Below are positions 10,265 to 18,408 of a stretch of 64,000 nt of DNA, piece after piece (positions within the stretch are counted from its first letter, which is position 1; every line of letters starts with the position of its first letter). The notes beneath the pieces are model-generated. The model saw nothing but the letters and a program-made list of their open reading frames with translations. It made no database searches and had not been told where the DNA came from. Location: contig NZ_CP109007.1 in assembly GCF_036226665.1 (NCBI RefSeq), forward strand, positions 1,302,001-1,366,000. Direction: 5' to 3'. A program made the position numbers and the translations under genes. This DNA comes from Streptomyces sp. NBC_00691. Lineage in GTDB: Bacteria; Actinomycetota; Actinomycetes; Streptomycetales; Streptomycetaceae.

Positions 10265-10320
10265 CCTGAACCTAAAACGAATATTCATTCTTGACAAGCG
10301 TCCGGGCCCGCAGGACAGTG
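10265..10320. promoter_or_regulatory. overlapping divergent promoters with central TetR operator candidate
   Basis: Leftward: -35 TTGTCA (10292-10297), 17-bp spacer, -10 TAGGTT (10269-10274), then seven bases to the TetR start. Rightward: -35 TTGACA (10291-10296), 17-bp spacer and a weaker -10 GACAGT (10314-10319). The -35 boxes overlap almost completely. The spacer of the leftward promoter contains the palindrome AACGAATATTCATT (10276-10289; core GAATATTC perfect), ideally placed for repression of both genes. Confidence 0.65.
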
Positions 10321-10366
10321 GGGATCCATAAAAACGAACGATCCTTCTCTTTGAATCGAGGACACC

Positions 10367-11377
10367 ATGTCCGCCGACACCGCCGCCTTCGGCGCGGGGC
10401 GCAGGGCCATCGCGGTGATCGTGCTGGTCCCCGTCGTCGTCGCCCTGACCCTCTGGGCCTTCGCGTGGCCCGCCGCCCGGACAGCACCCCGCGACCTGCC
10501 GATCGGTGTCGCGGGCCCCGCCACGGTGGTCACCGCCCTGGAACAGGACCTCGCCCGCCACGAAGGAGCCTTCGAGGTCCACCGTTACGCGGACGGAGCC
10601 GCGGCCCGCGCCGCGATAGAGGACCGCGATGTATACGGAGCGGTCGTCGTGACCCCGGGCGGTACGGAGCTCCTGACCGCCTCGGCCGCGAGCCCCGTGG
10701 TGGCCGGACTCCTCCGGGAGGCCTTGACCGCCCAGGTCCCGGCGGGCACGAACGTCCAGGTCACGGATGTGGTCGCCGCTCCGGCGGGCGACCCGCGCGG
10801 GGCCGTCCTCGTCTCCAGCCTGCTGCCGCTCGCCCTGGCCGGGGCGGCGGCGGGGGCCGTCACGACCCTTCTCGGCCTGCGCGGCGGGCGCGCCGTGGCC
10901 GCCCTCGCCGGCGCCGCGGCGCTCGCGGGCGTCGCCGGCGCGGCCCTCGCCCACAGCTGGCTCGGCGCGCTCGGCGGCGACTGGTGGGCCGAGGCCGGGG
11001 TCCTCGGTCTCACCGTGCTGGCGATCGGCTCGACGTTCGCCGGGTTCGCGGCCCTCGTCGGAAAGCCGGGCCTCGGGCTCGGGGCCCTGCTGATGATCCT
11101 GCTCGGCAACCCGTTCTCAGGCGTGTCGAGCGCGCCGGAGCTCCTGCCGACCGCCGTGGGCACCCTCGGCCAGTGGCTGCCGCCGGGCGCCGCCGGCTCG
11201 GCCCTCCGGTCCGTCTCCTCCTTCGAGGGCGCGGGGGCGGGCGGACCGCTCCTCGTCCTCTCCCTCTGGGCGGCGGCGGGGCTGACGGCGACCGCGCTCG
11301 GGGCCAGGCGGCGGAGCACGGAACCCGCGGAGCCCGCGGCCGCGGCGTCGGCCCCGGTTCCGGCGCGCGCGGGCTGA
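10367..11377 (+). CDS. ABC-2/DUF3533-like membrane protein, probable efflux partner of the TetR gene
   Basis: The 336-residue product has one N-terminal membrane helix (about residues 15-35), a roughly 100-residue extracytoplasmic domain beginning APRDLPIGVAGP, and then five or six membrane segments from about residue 145 onward. This is the topology of the YhgE/Pip N-terminal or ABC-2 permease (DUF3533) group, which export hydrophobic compounds or help antibiotic tolerance. GAGGACACC before the ATG is a good ribosome binding site. No ATPase is encoded nearby. Its gene is divergent from a TetR regulator and ends in a strong terminator, making a closed two-gene unit. Substrate unknown. Confidence 0.78.
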   Translation: MSADTAAFGAGRRAIAVIVLVPVVVALTLWAFAWPAARTAPRDLPIGVAGPATVVTALEQDLARHEGAFEVHRYADGAAARAAIEDRDVYGAVVVTPGGTELLTASAASPVVAGLLREALTAQVPAGTNVQVTDVVAAPAGDPRGAVLVSSLLPLALAGAAAGAVTTLLGLRGGRAVAALAGAAALAGVAGAALAHSWLGALGGDWWAEAGVLGLTVLAIGSTFAGFAALVGKPGLGLGALLMILLGNPFSGVSSAPELLPTAVGTLGQWLPPGAAGSALRSVSSFEGAGAGGPLLVLSLWAAAGLTATALGARRRSTEPAEPAAAASAPVPARAG

Positions 11378-11412
11378 TCCCGGCCCACCGAGACCGTACG
11401 CGCGAGAAGACG

Positions 11413-11454
11413 GCCGCGTGCCCCCGCTGTAGCGGACGGGGGCACGCGGCTTTT
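11413..11454 (+). terminator. intrinsic terminator
   Basis: A perfect 14-bp GC-rich stem (11413-11426 with 11437-11450), 10-nt loop, followed by TTTT, located 36 bases after the membrane protein stop. The stem also works for leftward transcription out of the antitoxin gene. Confidence 0.85.
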
Positions 11455-11561
11455 CGGCATGCGCCGGGGCGGCCGGAGTGGCCGGGGGCAGAGCAACTGG
11501 GGGCGGAGCGACTGGGGGCGGAGGGGGCTGCGGCGGAGGCGACTGGTGGCGGCCGGGCCCG

Positions 11562-11840
11562 CTAGGAGACGCCGGGCTCGCGGTGGTGGGCGGCGATGCC
11601 GAAGCGGCGCTGTTCGCCGGTAGCGGAGTCCAGGGAGTGGAGCCCGGAGACCGAGCTGATCACCTGCTCGTCGACGGGCTTCTCGGCCGCTTCGAGTTCC
11701 TCCAGGTCAGCGGCGGAGACCAGGGCGACCAGCGGCTTCCCGTGGCGGGTGACGACCACGCGCTCGCCGCCGTACACGACGCGGTTGATCAGGTCGGCGA
11801 GCTCGGCTCGCGCTTGCGTCACCGGGATCTCGTAGGTCAT
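11562..11840 (-). CDS. orphan Phd/YefM-family antitoxin
   Basis: The 92-residue protein has the Phd/YefM fold: [18 protein letters not shown], then [24 protein letters not shown], split here, which forms the dimeric DNA-binding domain; the C-terminal third ([17 protein letters not shown]...) would wrap a toxin. No RelE/YoeB/Doc toxin gene is adjacent: downstream lies a terminator and upstream a divergent clpP-like gene. The ATG at 11840 is chosen because [12 protein letters not shown] is the family start and both a GGGGAG site and a TAAGAT -10 box seven bases upstream support it. It probably autoregulates through the repeat at 11859-11873, which would also affect the clpP-like gene. Confidence 0.85.
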   Translation of the reverse strand: MTYEIPVTQARAELADLINRVVYGGERVVVTRHGKPLVALVSAADLEELEAAEKPVDEQVISSVSGLHSLDSATGEQRRFGIAAHHREPGVS

Positions 11841-11858
11841 GCTCCCCATCTTACGGGC

Positions 11859-11873
11859 TGTACGTCCTGTACA
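11859..11873. promoter_or_regulatory. operator candidate shared by antitoxin and clpP-like genes
   Basis: TGTAC-n5-GTACA is a perfect inverted repeat placed between the two divergent starts (antitoxin at 11840, clpP-like at 11899). The half-site CTGTAC also occurs twice as a direct repeat nine bases apart. Its position just upstream of the antitoxin -10 (TAAGAT, 11848-11853 leftward) fits Phd-type autoregulation. Confidence 0.5.
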
Positions 11874-11898
11874 TTTTTTACAGATGGAGGTTCCCGCC

Positions 11899-12522
11899 AT
11901 GGATGCTCGCCACGTCCTGCCCGAGTTCACGGAGCGCACCAGCTACGGAACCCGGACCCTCGACCCCTACTCGAAGCTCCTCTCGTCCCGGATCGTCTTC
12001 CTCGGGACGCCGATCGACGAGACATCGGCCAACGACGTCATCGCCCAGTTCCTGTATCTCGACCACGCGGGCCCCGAGCAGGACGTCTCGCTCTACATCA
12101 ACTCCCCCGGCGGCTCCATCAGCGCCATGACCGCGATCTACGACACGATGCGCTCGCTCCACTGCGACGTGGAGACCACCTGCCTGGGACAGGCCGTCTC
12201 CACCGCCGCGGTGCTGCTCGCCGCCGGCACCCCGGGCAAGCGCATGATGCTGCCGGGCGCCCGGGTCACGCTCCGGCAGCCCGCCATGGACGAGCCGCTC
12301 CAGGGCCAGCCGAGCGACCTCGACATCCACGCCCGCGAACTGCTCCGCCTGCGCGCGCTGATGACAGGGATGCTCACCGAGCATTCGGGACAGGAGCGCG
12401 GACGCGTCGACGCCGACCTCGACCGGCTCACGGTCCTCGACGCGCCCGCGGCGGTCGCGTACGGCCTGGTGGACCACGTGATCACGAGCCGGGCCGCGGG
12501 CGCCGGCGGCACGGCGGGATGA
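11899..12522 (+). CDS. clpP: ClpP-like protease subunit lacking the catalytic histidine
   Basis: The 207-residue product aligns along the entire ClpP fold: [19 protein letters not shown], the nucleophile region [19 protein letters not shown] with Ser101, and the C-terminal [16 protein letters not shown]. At the position of the invariant catalytic His (normally in the motif HQP) it has Arg126 (LRQP, codon CGG at 12274-12276). A proton-accepting His is required for serine protease activity, so this subunit should be inactive or act only within a mixed ring. Streptomyces genomes carry several ClpP paralogues, and divergent ones are known. GGAGG eight bases before the ATG sets the start; the next gene begins seven bases after the stop. 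Confidence 0.85.
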   Translation: MDARHVLPEFTERTSYGTRTLDPYSKLLSSRIVFLGTPIDETSANDVIAQFLYLDHAGPEQDVSLYINSPGGSISAMTAIYDTMRSLHCDVETTCLGQAVSTAAVLLAAGTPGKRMMLPGARVTLRQPAMDEPLQGQPSDLDIHARELLRLRALMTGMLTEHSGQERGRVDADLDRLTVLDAPAAVAYGLVDHVITSRAAGAGGTAG

Positions 12523-12529
12523 GCCGGCC

Positions 12530-12835
12530 GTGGTTCCCGAGCTGCCGCCGCTGCCCGCCCTGACCCGCGCCGAGAGCGAACTCGTCGACGCCTACCTCGA
12601 AGTCGTCGACCTGCTCGGGAAGATCAATCCGTCCAGGGGTACGCACACCTATGGCGCCCTGCGCGCGGCACAAGCCCTGGTGGGACGGTCGGAGGCGCTC
12701 CTCCAGGCACTGACGCTCATGCATGCGCGGGGTGAGAGCGAGGTGCACGCGGACACATTGGCCCGTGCGCTCCGGGTGTTGGACGGAGAGCGCCGGGCCG
12801 ACCGCGTCACTGTCCCGCGCACTCGCGCGAGTTGA
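12530..12835 (+). CDS. small helical protein coupled to the clpP-like gene, function unknown
   Basis: A 101-residue protein starting at GTG 12530, seven bases after the clpP-like stop and behind a GCGGGATGA sequence that can serve as ribosome binding site. Helices are predicted for nearly its full length (TRAESELVDAYLEVVDLLGKI, split; ALRAAQALVGRSEALLQALTLM; TLARALRVLDGER). There is no signal peptide or membrane segment and I recognise no family. Tight coupling suggests that it acts with the ClpP-like subunit, for example as an adaptor or assembly factor, but that is inference from position only. Confidence 0.65.
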   Translation: MVPELPPLPALTRAESELVDAYLEVVDLLGKINPSRGTHTYGALRAAQALVGRSEALLQALTLMHARGESEVHADTLARALRVLDGERRADRVTVPRTRAS

Positions 12836-13239
12836 CATTTCCGCGTGTCGTGTCGAGACCCGGACGGCCGACGCGCATCGCAGAATCGCTCCCCCGTTCG
12901 GCGTAGTCGACGAGTCGACATATGTCCCGGGTGAGTTGCACAACAGGTGTACGCATTTGGCGGAATGAGCCGTTCCGGTGCTGGTGCGAGGCTCGTAGGC
13001 CAAACCTCCGAAGATCACAAAGGCTGTCTGTCCACCCGAACGGATCAGTCGTGAGGAGCCTCACATATCGCCGTTTCAGCTCGGATTTCGACCTGTCCGT
13101 GGGTCAAGATCCCTGTCGACGACAAGCCCCCGCCACCACGGCGGGGCGGTCCGGGCGGACGCCGAGTCCTGCCGCTGTCCCGGACGTCTGGTCGACAGGA
13201 TTGGATCGGCAGGAGTGGAGGACCCGATTTTTACGGGGC
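12836..13239. other. gene-free leader region upstream of the NlpC/P60 gene
   Basis: About 400 bases without a convincing gene and with more A/T than its surroundings. It contains a 10-bp palindrome GACATATGTC (12917-12926), a 6-2-6 inverted repeat GTGAGG-AG-CCTCAC (13051-13064) and a 7-bp GC hairpin (13128-13146). The promoter for the riboswitch-controlled gene must lie here; I cannot fix it. Confidence 0.5.
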
Positions 13240-13352
13240 GTACGCGCTGTTTCGGCAGCGGGGCCGCCCCTTGGGGTGAAGCCGCGTCAGCGGCCGGGCA
13301 TCTTCGCCAGCCCGAACCCGACAGGTCATCCTTCGCAGGCGGCTGACGAAGG
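13240..13352 (+). ncRNA. c-di-AMP riboswitch (ydaO-yuaA class)
   Basis: The region carries the landmarks of the ydaO aptamer: TTGGGGTGAAGCCGC (13271-13285) and CCAGCCCGAACCCG (13307-13320) followed by a CAGGCGGCTGACG closing segment. A P1 helix can form between TTCGGCAGC (13251-13259) and GCTGACGAA (13342-13350) with one mismatch. The 3' strand of P1 overlaps the GAAGG ribosome binding site of the NlpC/P60 gene. In Streptomyces this riboswitch turns off cell-wall hydrolase genes when c-di-AMP is high. Confidence 0.85.
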
Positions 13353-13359
13353 GTTGCGC

Positions 13360-13836
13360 ATGACCGCGCAGATGCACGTCCCGTCCCTGCTGTCCCGGGC
13401 CGGAGCCGTCTCGGCTCTCACCCTCGCCGCCGTCGGCGGCACGCTGTTCGCACCCGGTGCGGCATCGGAGGCCCAGGCAGCCACCACGCACGCGAACAAG
13501 GCACTGAGCGTCGCCGCGTCCAAGAAGGGAGCTCCGTACCGGTACGGGAGCACCGGACCCTCCAGGTTCGACTGCTCCGGTCTGACGCTCTACGCGTACA
13601 AGCAGGCGGGCAAGTCGCTGCCCCGCACCGCGCAGCAGCAGTACAACAAGACCCGGCACATCCCCGCCTCCACCAGACAGCAGGGGGATCTGGTCTTCTT
13701 CCACTCCGGCGGGAGGGTCTACCACGTGGGCATCTACGCCGGCAGCGGCAGGATCTGGCACTCGCCCAAGACGGGTTCCTGGGTGAAGCTCGACAAGATC
13801 TGGTCGTCGAAGGTCTCCTACGGCCGCGTCCGCTGA
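13360..13836 (+). CDS. secreted NlpC/P60 peptidoglycan endopeptidase
   Basis: The 158-residue protein has a Sec signal peptide (residues 1-40, cleavage after ASEAQA) and then a single NlpC/P60 domain. The catalytic Cys72 lies in FDCSG, His122 in VYHVGIYAG and the third polar residue His134 in IWHSP. These papain-like enzymes cut between D-Glu and the diamino acid of stem peptides, here outside the membrane, in wall remodelling during growth or germination. No wall-binding domain is present. The ATG at 13360 follows GAAGGG, which lies in the P1 helix of the c-di-AMP riboswitch upstream, so expression should respond to c-di-AMP. Confidence 0.92.
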   Translation: MTAQMHVPSLLSRAGAVSALTLAAVGGTLFAPGAASEAQAATTHANKALSVAASKKGAPYRYGSTGPSRFDCSGLTLYAYKQAGKSLPRTAQQQYNKTRHIPASTRQQGDLVFFHSGGRVYHVGIYAGSGRIWHSPKTGSWVKLDKIWSSKVSYGRVR

Positions 13837-13910
13837 TCAGGCGGCGGTAGCGGCTCGTCCGTGGGGGGGGTGCGGTGGCGCCGCCGTGCCCCTGACCGCC
13901 GGGACGGGAC

Positions 13911-14348
13911 CTAACAGCTGGCCACGGGGGCCACGGTCCAGGGAAGAGTGATCCAGACCGTCTTGCCGCCGTCGTCGGTCGGCGTGACCGACAGACGGCC
14001 GCCGGCTTCGGCGGCCAGGACGCGGATGATGACCATGCCGCGGCCGTTGTCCTGCTGGACCGCCGCCGGGAGGCGGCGCGGCCGGCGCGGATGGCTGTCG
14101 GTGACACCGATGTGCAGCCGCTCCTCGCGCTCCAGGCGGACGTCGACCGTGAAGGTGGGCGACTGGCCGAGGGTGTGCAGCACGGCGTTGGTGGCCAGTT
14201 CGGAGACGATCACCCGGATCGAGTCCGCGATCTCCGCGGCCTCGTCGAGGCCCCACTCCATGAGGACGTCCGCGACGTACCGCCGGGCCGTGGGGACCGA
14301 GGCGGGATCGCTCGGCAGCGTGACGGATGCTTCCTGGTGATCGGCCAT
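13911..14348 (-). CDS. RsbW-like ATP-binding anti-sigma/regulatory kinase
   Basis: The 145-residue product is a stand-alone GHKL (HATPase_c_2) domain of the RsbW/SpoIIAB type so abundant in Streptomyces. The N-box is VSELATNAVLHT and the G1 box DNGRGMVIIRVLA. The usual G2/G3 end is VWITLPW. Such proteins bind anti-anti-sigma factors or sigma factors, or control other proteins by serine phosphorylation; the partner is not encoded next to it. The start at ATG 14348 (MADHQEASVTL) follows AAAGGGA; the longer frame upstream has no conserved sequence. Confidence 0.87.
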   Translation of the reverse strand: MADHQEASVTLPSDPASVPTARRYVADVLMEWGLDEAAEIADSIRVIVSELATNAVLHTLGQSPTFTVDVRLEREERLHIGVTDSHPRRPRRLPAAVQQDNGRGMVIIRVLAAEAGGRLSVTPTDDGGKTVWITLPWTVAPVASC

Positions 14349-14505
14349 GGCGACGCTGTCCCTTTCCCACCGGGGCCACCGCCCCGGATTGCGCTTCGCG
14401 TCAGAGTGCCACCGATCGTGCCGCGCCGTGCGGCGTTCCACCAAGATATGTCCCCATCTGTCGCCCGAAGCGGTGAACTCTGCTGTCCGGGAACGCTCTT
14501 GGGGA

Positions 14506-15687
14506 CTACCCGGCGTCGGGCGCGGTGCGCAGGATCGTCCGCACCGCGTTCTCGATCTGCGCGTCGGTCAGATCGGCGCGGGCCGTGAGCCGCAGCCGCG
14601 AGATGCCGTCGGGGACCGACGGGGGCCGGAAGCAGCCGACCGCCAGACCCTGGTCGCGGCAGTCCGCCGCCCAGCCCAGGGCCGCCTCCGGCGAGGGCGC
14701 GCGCACCGAGACGACGGCCGCGTCGGGCCGGGCCGCCGTGAGACCGGCCTCGGTGAGCAGCCGGTACAGCGTGGTCGCGACGGTACGGGCCCGCTCGGCC
14801 AGGCCCGGTTCGGCCCTGATCAGACGCAGGCTCGCGAGCGCGCCGCCCGCGGCGGCCGGGGCGAGACCCGTGTCGAAGATGAAGGTGCGGGCCGCGTTCA
14901 CCAGGTGCTCGATCACCCGGGCCGGACCGAGGACGGCTCCGCCCTGGCTGCCCAGGGACTTGGAGAGGGTCAAGGTGGCGACGACGTCCTCGCCGCCCGC
15001 GAGCCCCACCTCGTGGAGGGCTCCCCGGCCGCCTTCGCCGAGGACGCCGAACCCGTGGGCGTCGTCCACCACGAGTCCGGCGCCGTGCGCACGGCAGGCC
15101 TCCGCGAGCTCCGGCAGCGGGGCCTTGTCGCCGTCGACGGAGAAGACCGAGTCGCTGACGACCAGGGCCCGCCGCCCGGGATGGGCGGCGAGGGTCTTGC
15201 GTACGGCCTCGGGATCGGTGTGCGGCACGACGGCCGTCTCGGCGCGGGCCAGACGGCAGCCGTCCACGATCGAGGCGTGGTTGGAGGTGTCGGAGACGAT
15301 CAGCGAGTCGCGGCCGCCGAGCGCGGTGAGCGCGGCCAGGTTGGCGGTGTAGCCGGAGGAGAAGACGAGGGCCGCCTCGAATCCGCAGAACTCGGCGAGC
15401 TCGCGCTCCAGCCGGGTGTGCAGCCGGGTCGTGCCGGTGACGAGCCGCGAACCCGTGGAGCCGGCGCCCCAGCGCCGCGCCGCGTCGGCCGCCGCCTCGG
15501 TGACGTCCGCGCGGCGGGTGAGCCCCAGATAGTCGTTGCTCGCCAGATCGAGCAGGTCCGACTCGGCGGCCCGGGGCCGCAGCGTACGGACCAGACCGGC
15601 GTCCGCACGGCGGCGCGCCTCGGCGTCGGTCCAGTCGAACGCGGTACGGCGGGGGCCCGCGGCCCGTGCGTCCTCGGCCTGTGGCAT
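14506..15687 (-). CDS. bioF: 8-amino-7-oxononanoate synthase BioF
   Basis: BioF is a PLP enzyme that joins pimeloyl-CoA/ACP and L-alanine to 8-amino-7-oxononanoate, the first committed step of the biotin ring route. The 393-residue protein contains [50 protein letters not shown] and [13 protein letters not shown], where the Lys binds PLP near residue 235. The ATG at 15687 follows AAAAGGA by about eight bases. The gene is divergent from bioB-bioA-bioD, with 143 bases between the two starts, so all four biotin genes share one control region. Confidence 0.95.
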   Translation of the reverse strand: MPQAEDARAAGPRRTAFDWTDAEARRRADAGLVRTLRPRAAESDLLDLASNDYLGLTRRADVTEAAADAARRWGAGSTGSRLVTGTTRLHTRLERELAEFCGFEAALVFSSGYTANLAALTALGGRDSLIVSDTSNHASIVDGCRLARAETAVVPHTDPEAVRKTLAAHPGRRALVVSDSVFSVDGDKAPLPELAEACRAHGAGLVVDDAHGFGVLGEGGRGALHEVGLAGGEDVVATLTLSKSLGSQGGAVLGPARVIEHLVNAARTFIFDTGLAPAAAGGALASLRLIRAEPGLAERARTVATTLYRLLTEAGLTAARPDAAVVSVRAPSPEAALGWAADCRDQGLAVGCFRPPSVPDGISRLRLTARADLTDAQIENAVRTILRTAPDAG

Positions 15688-15745
15688 TCGGCGATCCTTT
15701 TGTAGGCAGCGCACAGACCCTAACCGGAGGATGCCGAGGTCGGGA

Positions 15746-15759
15746 TGTGGTCATCCACA
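15746..15759. promoter_or_regulatory. inverted repeat between bioF and bioB
   Basis: TGTGG-TCAT-CCACA is a perfect 5-4-5 inverted repeat midway between the divergent biotin genes. Downstream on the + strand TTGGCC (15793-15798), 18 bp, GAGGAT (15817-15822) may be the bioB promoter. The repeat is a candidate operator; it does not match the BirA or BioR consensus that I know. Confidence 0.4.
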
Positions 15760-15830
15760 CACCTCTATCGGGGGCGTTTGTTCAGATCCTCCTTGGCCCG
15801 GGGGCGGCCGGTAGGCGAGGATCAGCGCTT

Positions 15831-17099
15831 ATGGACCTGCTGAACACGCTGGTGGAGAAGGGGCTGCGGCGCGAGCTGCCGACCCGTGAAGAAGCGCTCG
15901 CCGTCCTGGCGACCTCCGACGACGAACTGCTCGATGTGGTGGCGGCGGCCGGCAAGGTGCGCCGTCAGTGGTTCGGGCGGCGGGTGAAGCTCAACTATCT
16001 GGTGAACCTGAAGTCGGGCCTGTGCCCCGAGGACTGCTCGTACTGCTCGCAGCGGCTCGGCTCCAAGGCCGAGATCCTCAAGTACACCTGGCTGAAGCCG
16101 GACGAGGCCTCGCAGGCCGCCGCCGCGGGTGTCGCGGGCGGAGCCAAGCGCGTCTGCCTGGTCGCGAGCGGCCGCGGTCCGACGGACCGGGACGTCGAGC
16201 GGGTCGGCAGGACCATCGAGGCCATCAAGGAGCAGAACGAGGGCGTCGAGGTGTGCGCCTGTCTGGGGCTGCTCTCGGACGGCCAGGCCGAGCGGCTGCG
16301 GGACGCCGGCGCCGACGCGTACAACCACAACCTGAACACGTCCGAGGCGACGTACGCCGGGATCACCAAGACCCACACGTACGCGGACCGGGTGGACACC
16401 GTGCAGAAGGCGCACGCCGCCGGTCTGTCGGCCTGCTCGGGTCTCATCGCGGGCATGGGCGAGACGGACGAGGACCTCGTCGACGTCGTGTACGCGCTGC
16501 GCGAGCTCGACTCGGACTCGGTGCCGGTCAACTTCCTCATCCCCTTCGAGGGGACGCCGCTGGCCAAGGAGTGGAACCTCACCCCGCAGCGCTGCCTGCG
16601 GATCCTGGCGATGGTGCGGTTCGTCTGCCCCGACGTCGAGGTGCGGATCGCGGGCGGCCGTGAGGTGCACCTGCGCTCGATGCAGCCGCTCGCGCTGAAC
16701 ATCGCGAACTCGATCTTCCTCGGCGACTACCTCACGAGCGAGGGCCAGGCCGGCCAGGCCGACCTGGACATGATCGCGGACGCGGGCTTCGAGGTGGAGG
16801 GCGCGGGCACGACGACGCTCCCGAAGCACCGTGCCGACGCGCTCGCCGCGGCGGGCGGCGGCTGTGGCTCCCAGGCGTCGGCGGGCTGCGGCTCGCACGA
16901 CGCGGCGGAGGGCGCGGGCTGCGGCTCGCACGCCGGGGCCGGTGGCGGCTGCGGTCCGTGCGGCGGTCACGCGGCGCCGGAGCCCGCCGCGTCCGTCGAC
17001 GCGGCGGAGCCGGTCGACGCAGCCGCGAACCAGGCCCGGACGGACCTGGTCGCCGTGCGCCGCCGGGGCGCCGGCACGGACCTCGCGCCGAACGCGTGA
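15831..17099 (+). CDS. bioB: biotin synthase BioB with Cys/Gly/His-rich C-terminal tail
   Basis: BioB is the radical SAM enzyme that inserts sulfur into dethiobiotin. The [4Fe-4S] motif CPEDCSYC (Cys65, 69, 72) and the blocks [29 protein letters not shown] and [14 protein letters not shown] are complete, so the catalytic body ends near residue 338. About 84 further residues follow, containing five Cys (345, 353, 364, 374, 377) in repeated GCGSH/GCGPCG motifs and then a Pro/Ala tail; E. coli BioB has only 346 residues. The tail may bind metal or sulfur, perhaps helping rebuild the sacrificial [2Fe-2S] cluster; that is inference. The stop overlaps the bioA start (GTGA). Confidence 0.95.
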   Translation: MDLLNTLVEKGLRRELPTREEALAVLATSDDELLDVVAAAGKVRRQWFGRRVKLNYLVNLKSGLCPEDCSYCSQRLGSKAEILKYTWLKPDEASQAAAAGVAGGAKRVCLVASGRGPTDRDVERVGRTIEAIKEQNEGVEVCACLGLLSDGQAERLRDAGADAYNHNLNTSEATYAGITKTHTYADRVDTVQKAHAAGLSACSGLIAGMGETDEDLVDVVYALRELDSDSVPVNFLIPFEGTPLAKEWNLTPQRCLRILAMVRFVCPDVEVRIAGGREVHLRSMQPLALNIANSIFLGDYLTSEGQAGQADLDMIADAGFEVEGAGTTTLPKHRADALAAAGGGCGSQASAGCGSHDAAEGAGCGSHAGAGGGCGPCGGHAAPEPAASVDAAEPVDAAANQARTDLVAVRRRGAGTDLAPNA

Positions 17100-18388
17100 C
17101 GGCCGTGCGCGACAACGGGGAGATCCTCGCCCTCGACCGGGCGCACGTGTGGCACCCGTACGGCCCCATGCCGGGCCGTACGGACCCGCTGGTCGTGGAG
17201 TCCGCCTCCGGGGTGCGCCTCCGGCTCGCCGAACCCACCGAGGGCCAGGCCGAGTTGATCGACGGCATGTCCTCCTGGTGGTCCGCCGTCCACGGGTACA
17301 ACCACCCCGTGCTCAACGAGGCGGTCACCGATCAGCTGGGCCGGATGAGCCACGTCATGTTCGGCGGGCTGACCCACGAACCGGCCGTGCGGCTCGCCGC
17401 ACGGCTCGTCGAGATCACCCCCGAGCCGCTGCGGCACGTCTTCCTCAGCGACTCGGGCTCCGTGGCCGTCGAGGTCGCCGTCAAGATGTGCCTGCAGTAC
17501 TGGCGTTCGCTCGGCCGCCCCGAGAAGCACCGCATGTTCACCTGGCGCGGCGGCTACCACGGGGACACCTGGCAGCCGATGTCCGTGTGCGACCCCGACG
17601 GCGGGATGCACGAGCTGTGGACCGGGGTGCTCCAGCCGCAGGTCTTCGTGGACGCCCCGCCGGCCACGTACGAGGAGTCCTACGCCGAGCTGCTGCGGAC
17701 CGAGATCGCGCAGCACGCGCACGAACTGGCCGCGGTGATCGTGGAGCCGGTGGTGCAGGGCGCGGGCGGCATGCGCTTCCACCACCCGGAGTACCTGCGG
17801 GTGCTGCGCGAGGCCTGCGACGCGCACGACGTGCTGCTGGTCCTCGACGAGATCGCCACCGGATTCGGGCGTACGGGAACGCTGTTCGCCGCCGACCAGG
17901 TGGGGATCTCCCCCGATGTGATGTGCCTGGGCAAGGCGCTGACCGGCGGCTATCTGTCGATGGCGGCGACGCTCTGCACGAGCCGGGTCGCCGACGGGAT
18001 CTCGCAGGGCGAGGTCCCGGTACTGGCCCACGGTCCGACGTTCATGGGCAATCCGCTGGCCTCGGCGGTGGCCTGCGCCTCCATCGACCTGCTGCTCTCG
18101 CAGGACTGGCGGGTCGAGGTCAAGCGCATCGAGGCGGGTCTGCGCGAGGGGCTCGCCCCCGCCGCGGAACTCCCCGGGGTGCGCGAGGTGCGGGTGCTGG
18201 GCGCGATCGGCGTCGTCCAGCTCGACCACCCGGTCGACATGGCGGCGGCGACGCGCGCGGCGGTCCGGGCGGGCGTGTGGGTACGCCCGTTCCGCGACCT
18301 GATCTACACCATGCCGCCGTACGTGACCGGCGACGAGGACCTGGCCCGCATCTGCGCCGCGGTGTGCGCGGCGGCGGCCGCGGGCTGA
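17096..18388 (+). CDS. bioA: adenosylmethionine--8-amino-7-oxononanoate transaminase BioA
   Basis: BioA transfers the amino group of S-adenosylmethionine to 8-amino-7-oxononanoate, giving 7,8-diaminopelargonate. The 430-residue class III aminotransferase contains HVWHPYGPM near the N-terminus, the BioA motif [13 protein letters not shown], the [14 protein letters not shown] phosphate-binding region, the [11 protein letters not shown] motif and the PLP lysine in LGKALTGGY. The GTG at 17096 overlaps the bioB stop as GTGA. The frame continues to 18388 and bioD starts 20 bases later, so the three genes form one operon. Confidence 0.96.
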   Translation: MTAVRDNGEILALDRAHVWHPYGPMPGRTDPLVVESASGVRLRLAEPTEGQAELIDGMSSWWSAVHGYNHPVLNEAVTDQLGRMSHVMFGGLTHEPAVRLAARLVEITPEPLRHVFLSDSGSVAVEVAVKMCLQYWRSLGRPEKHRMFTWRGGYHGDTWQPMSVCDPDGGMHELWTGVLQPQVFVDAPPATYEESYAELLRTEIAQHAHELAAVIVEPVVQGAGGMRFHHPEYLRVLREACDAHDVLLVLDEIATGFGRTGTLFAADQVGISPDVMCLGKALTGGYLSMAATLCTSRVADGISQGEVPVLAHGPTFMGNPLASAVACASIDLLLSQDWRVEVKRIEAGLREGLAPAAELPGVREVRVLGAIGVVQLDHPVDMAAATRAAVRAGVWVRPFRDLIYTMPPYVTGDEDLARICAAVCAAAAAG

Positions 18389-18408
18389 CCGGAAGAGCGG
18401 GGAGAACA

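Noticed and set aside
11378..11561. missing toxin gene beside the Phd antitoxin
   Set aside because: The stretch holds only a terminator and Gly/Ala-rich shadow frames; no RelE, YoeB, Doc or PIN motif is seen on either strand.
12807..13064. 85-codon frame on the - strand in the NlpC/P60 leader region
   Set aside because: No ribosome binding site, odd codon use and partial overlap with the coupled small gene; the region is better explained as leader DNA.
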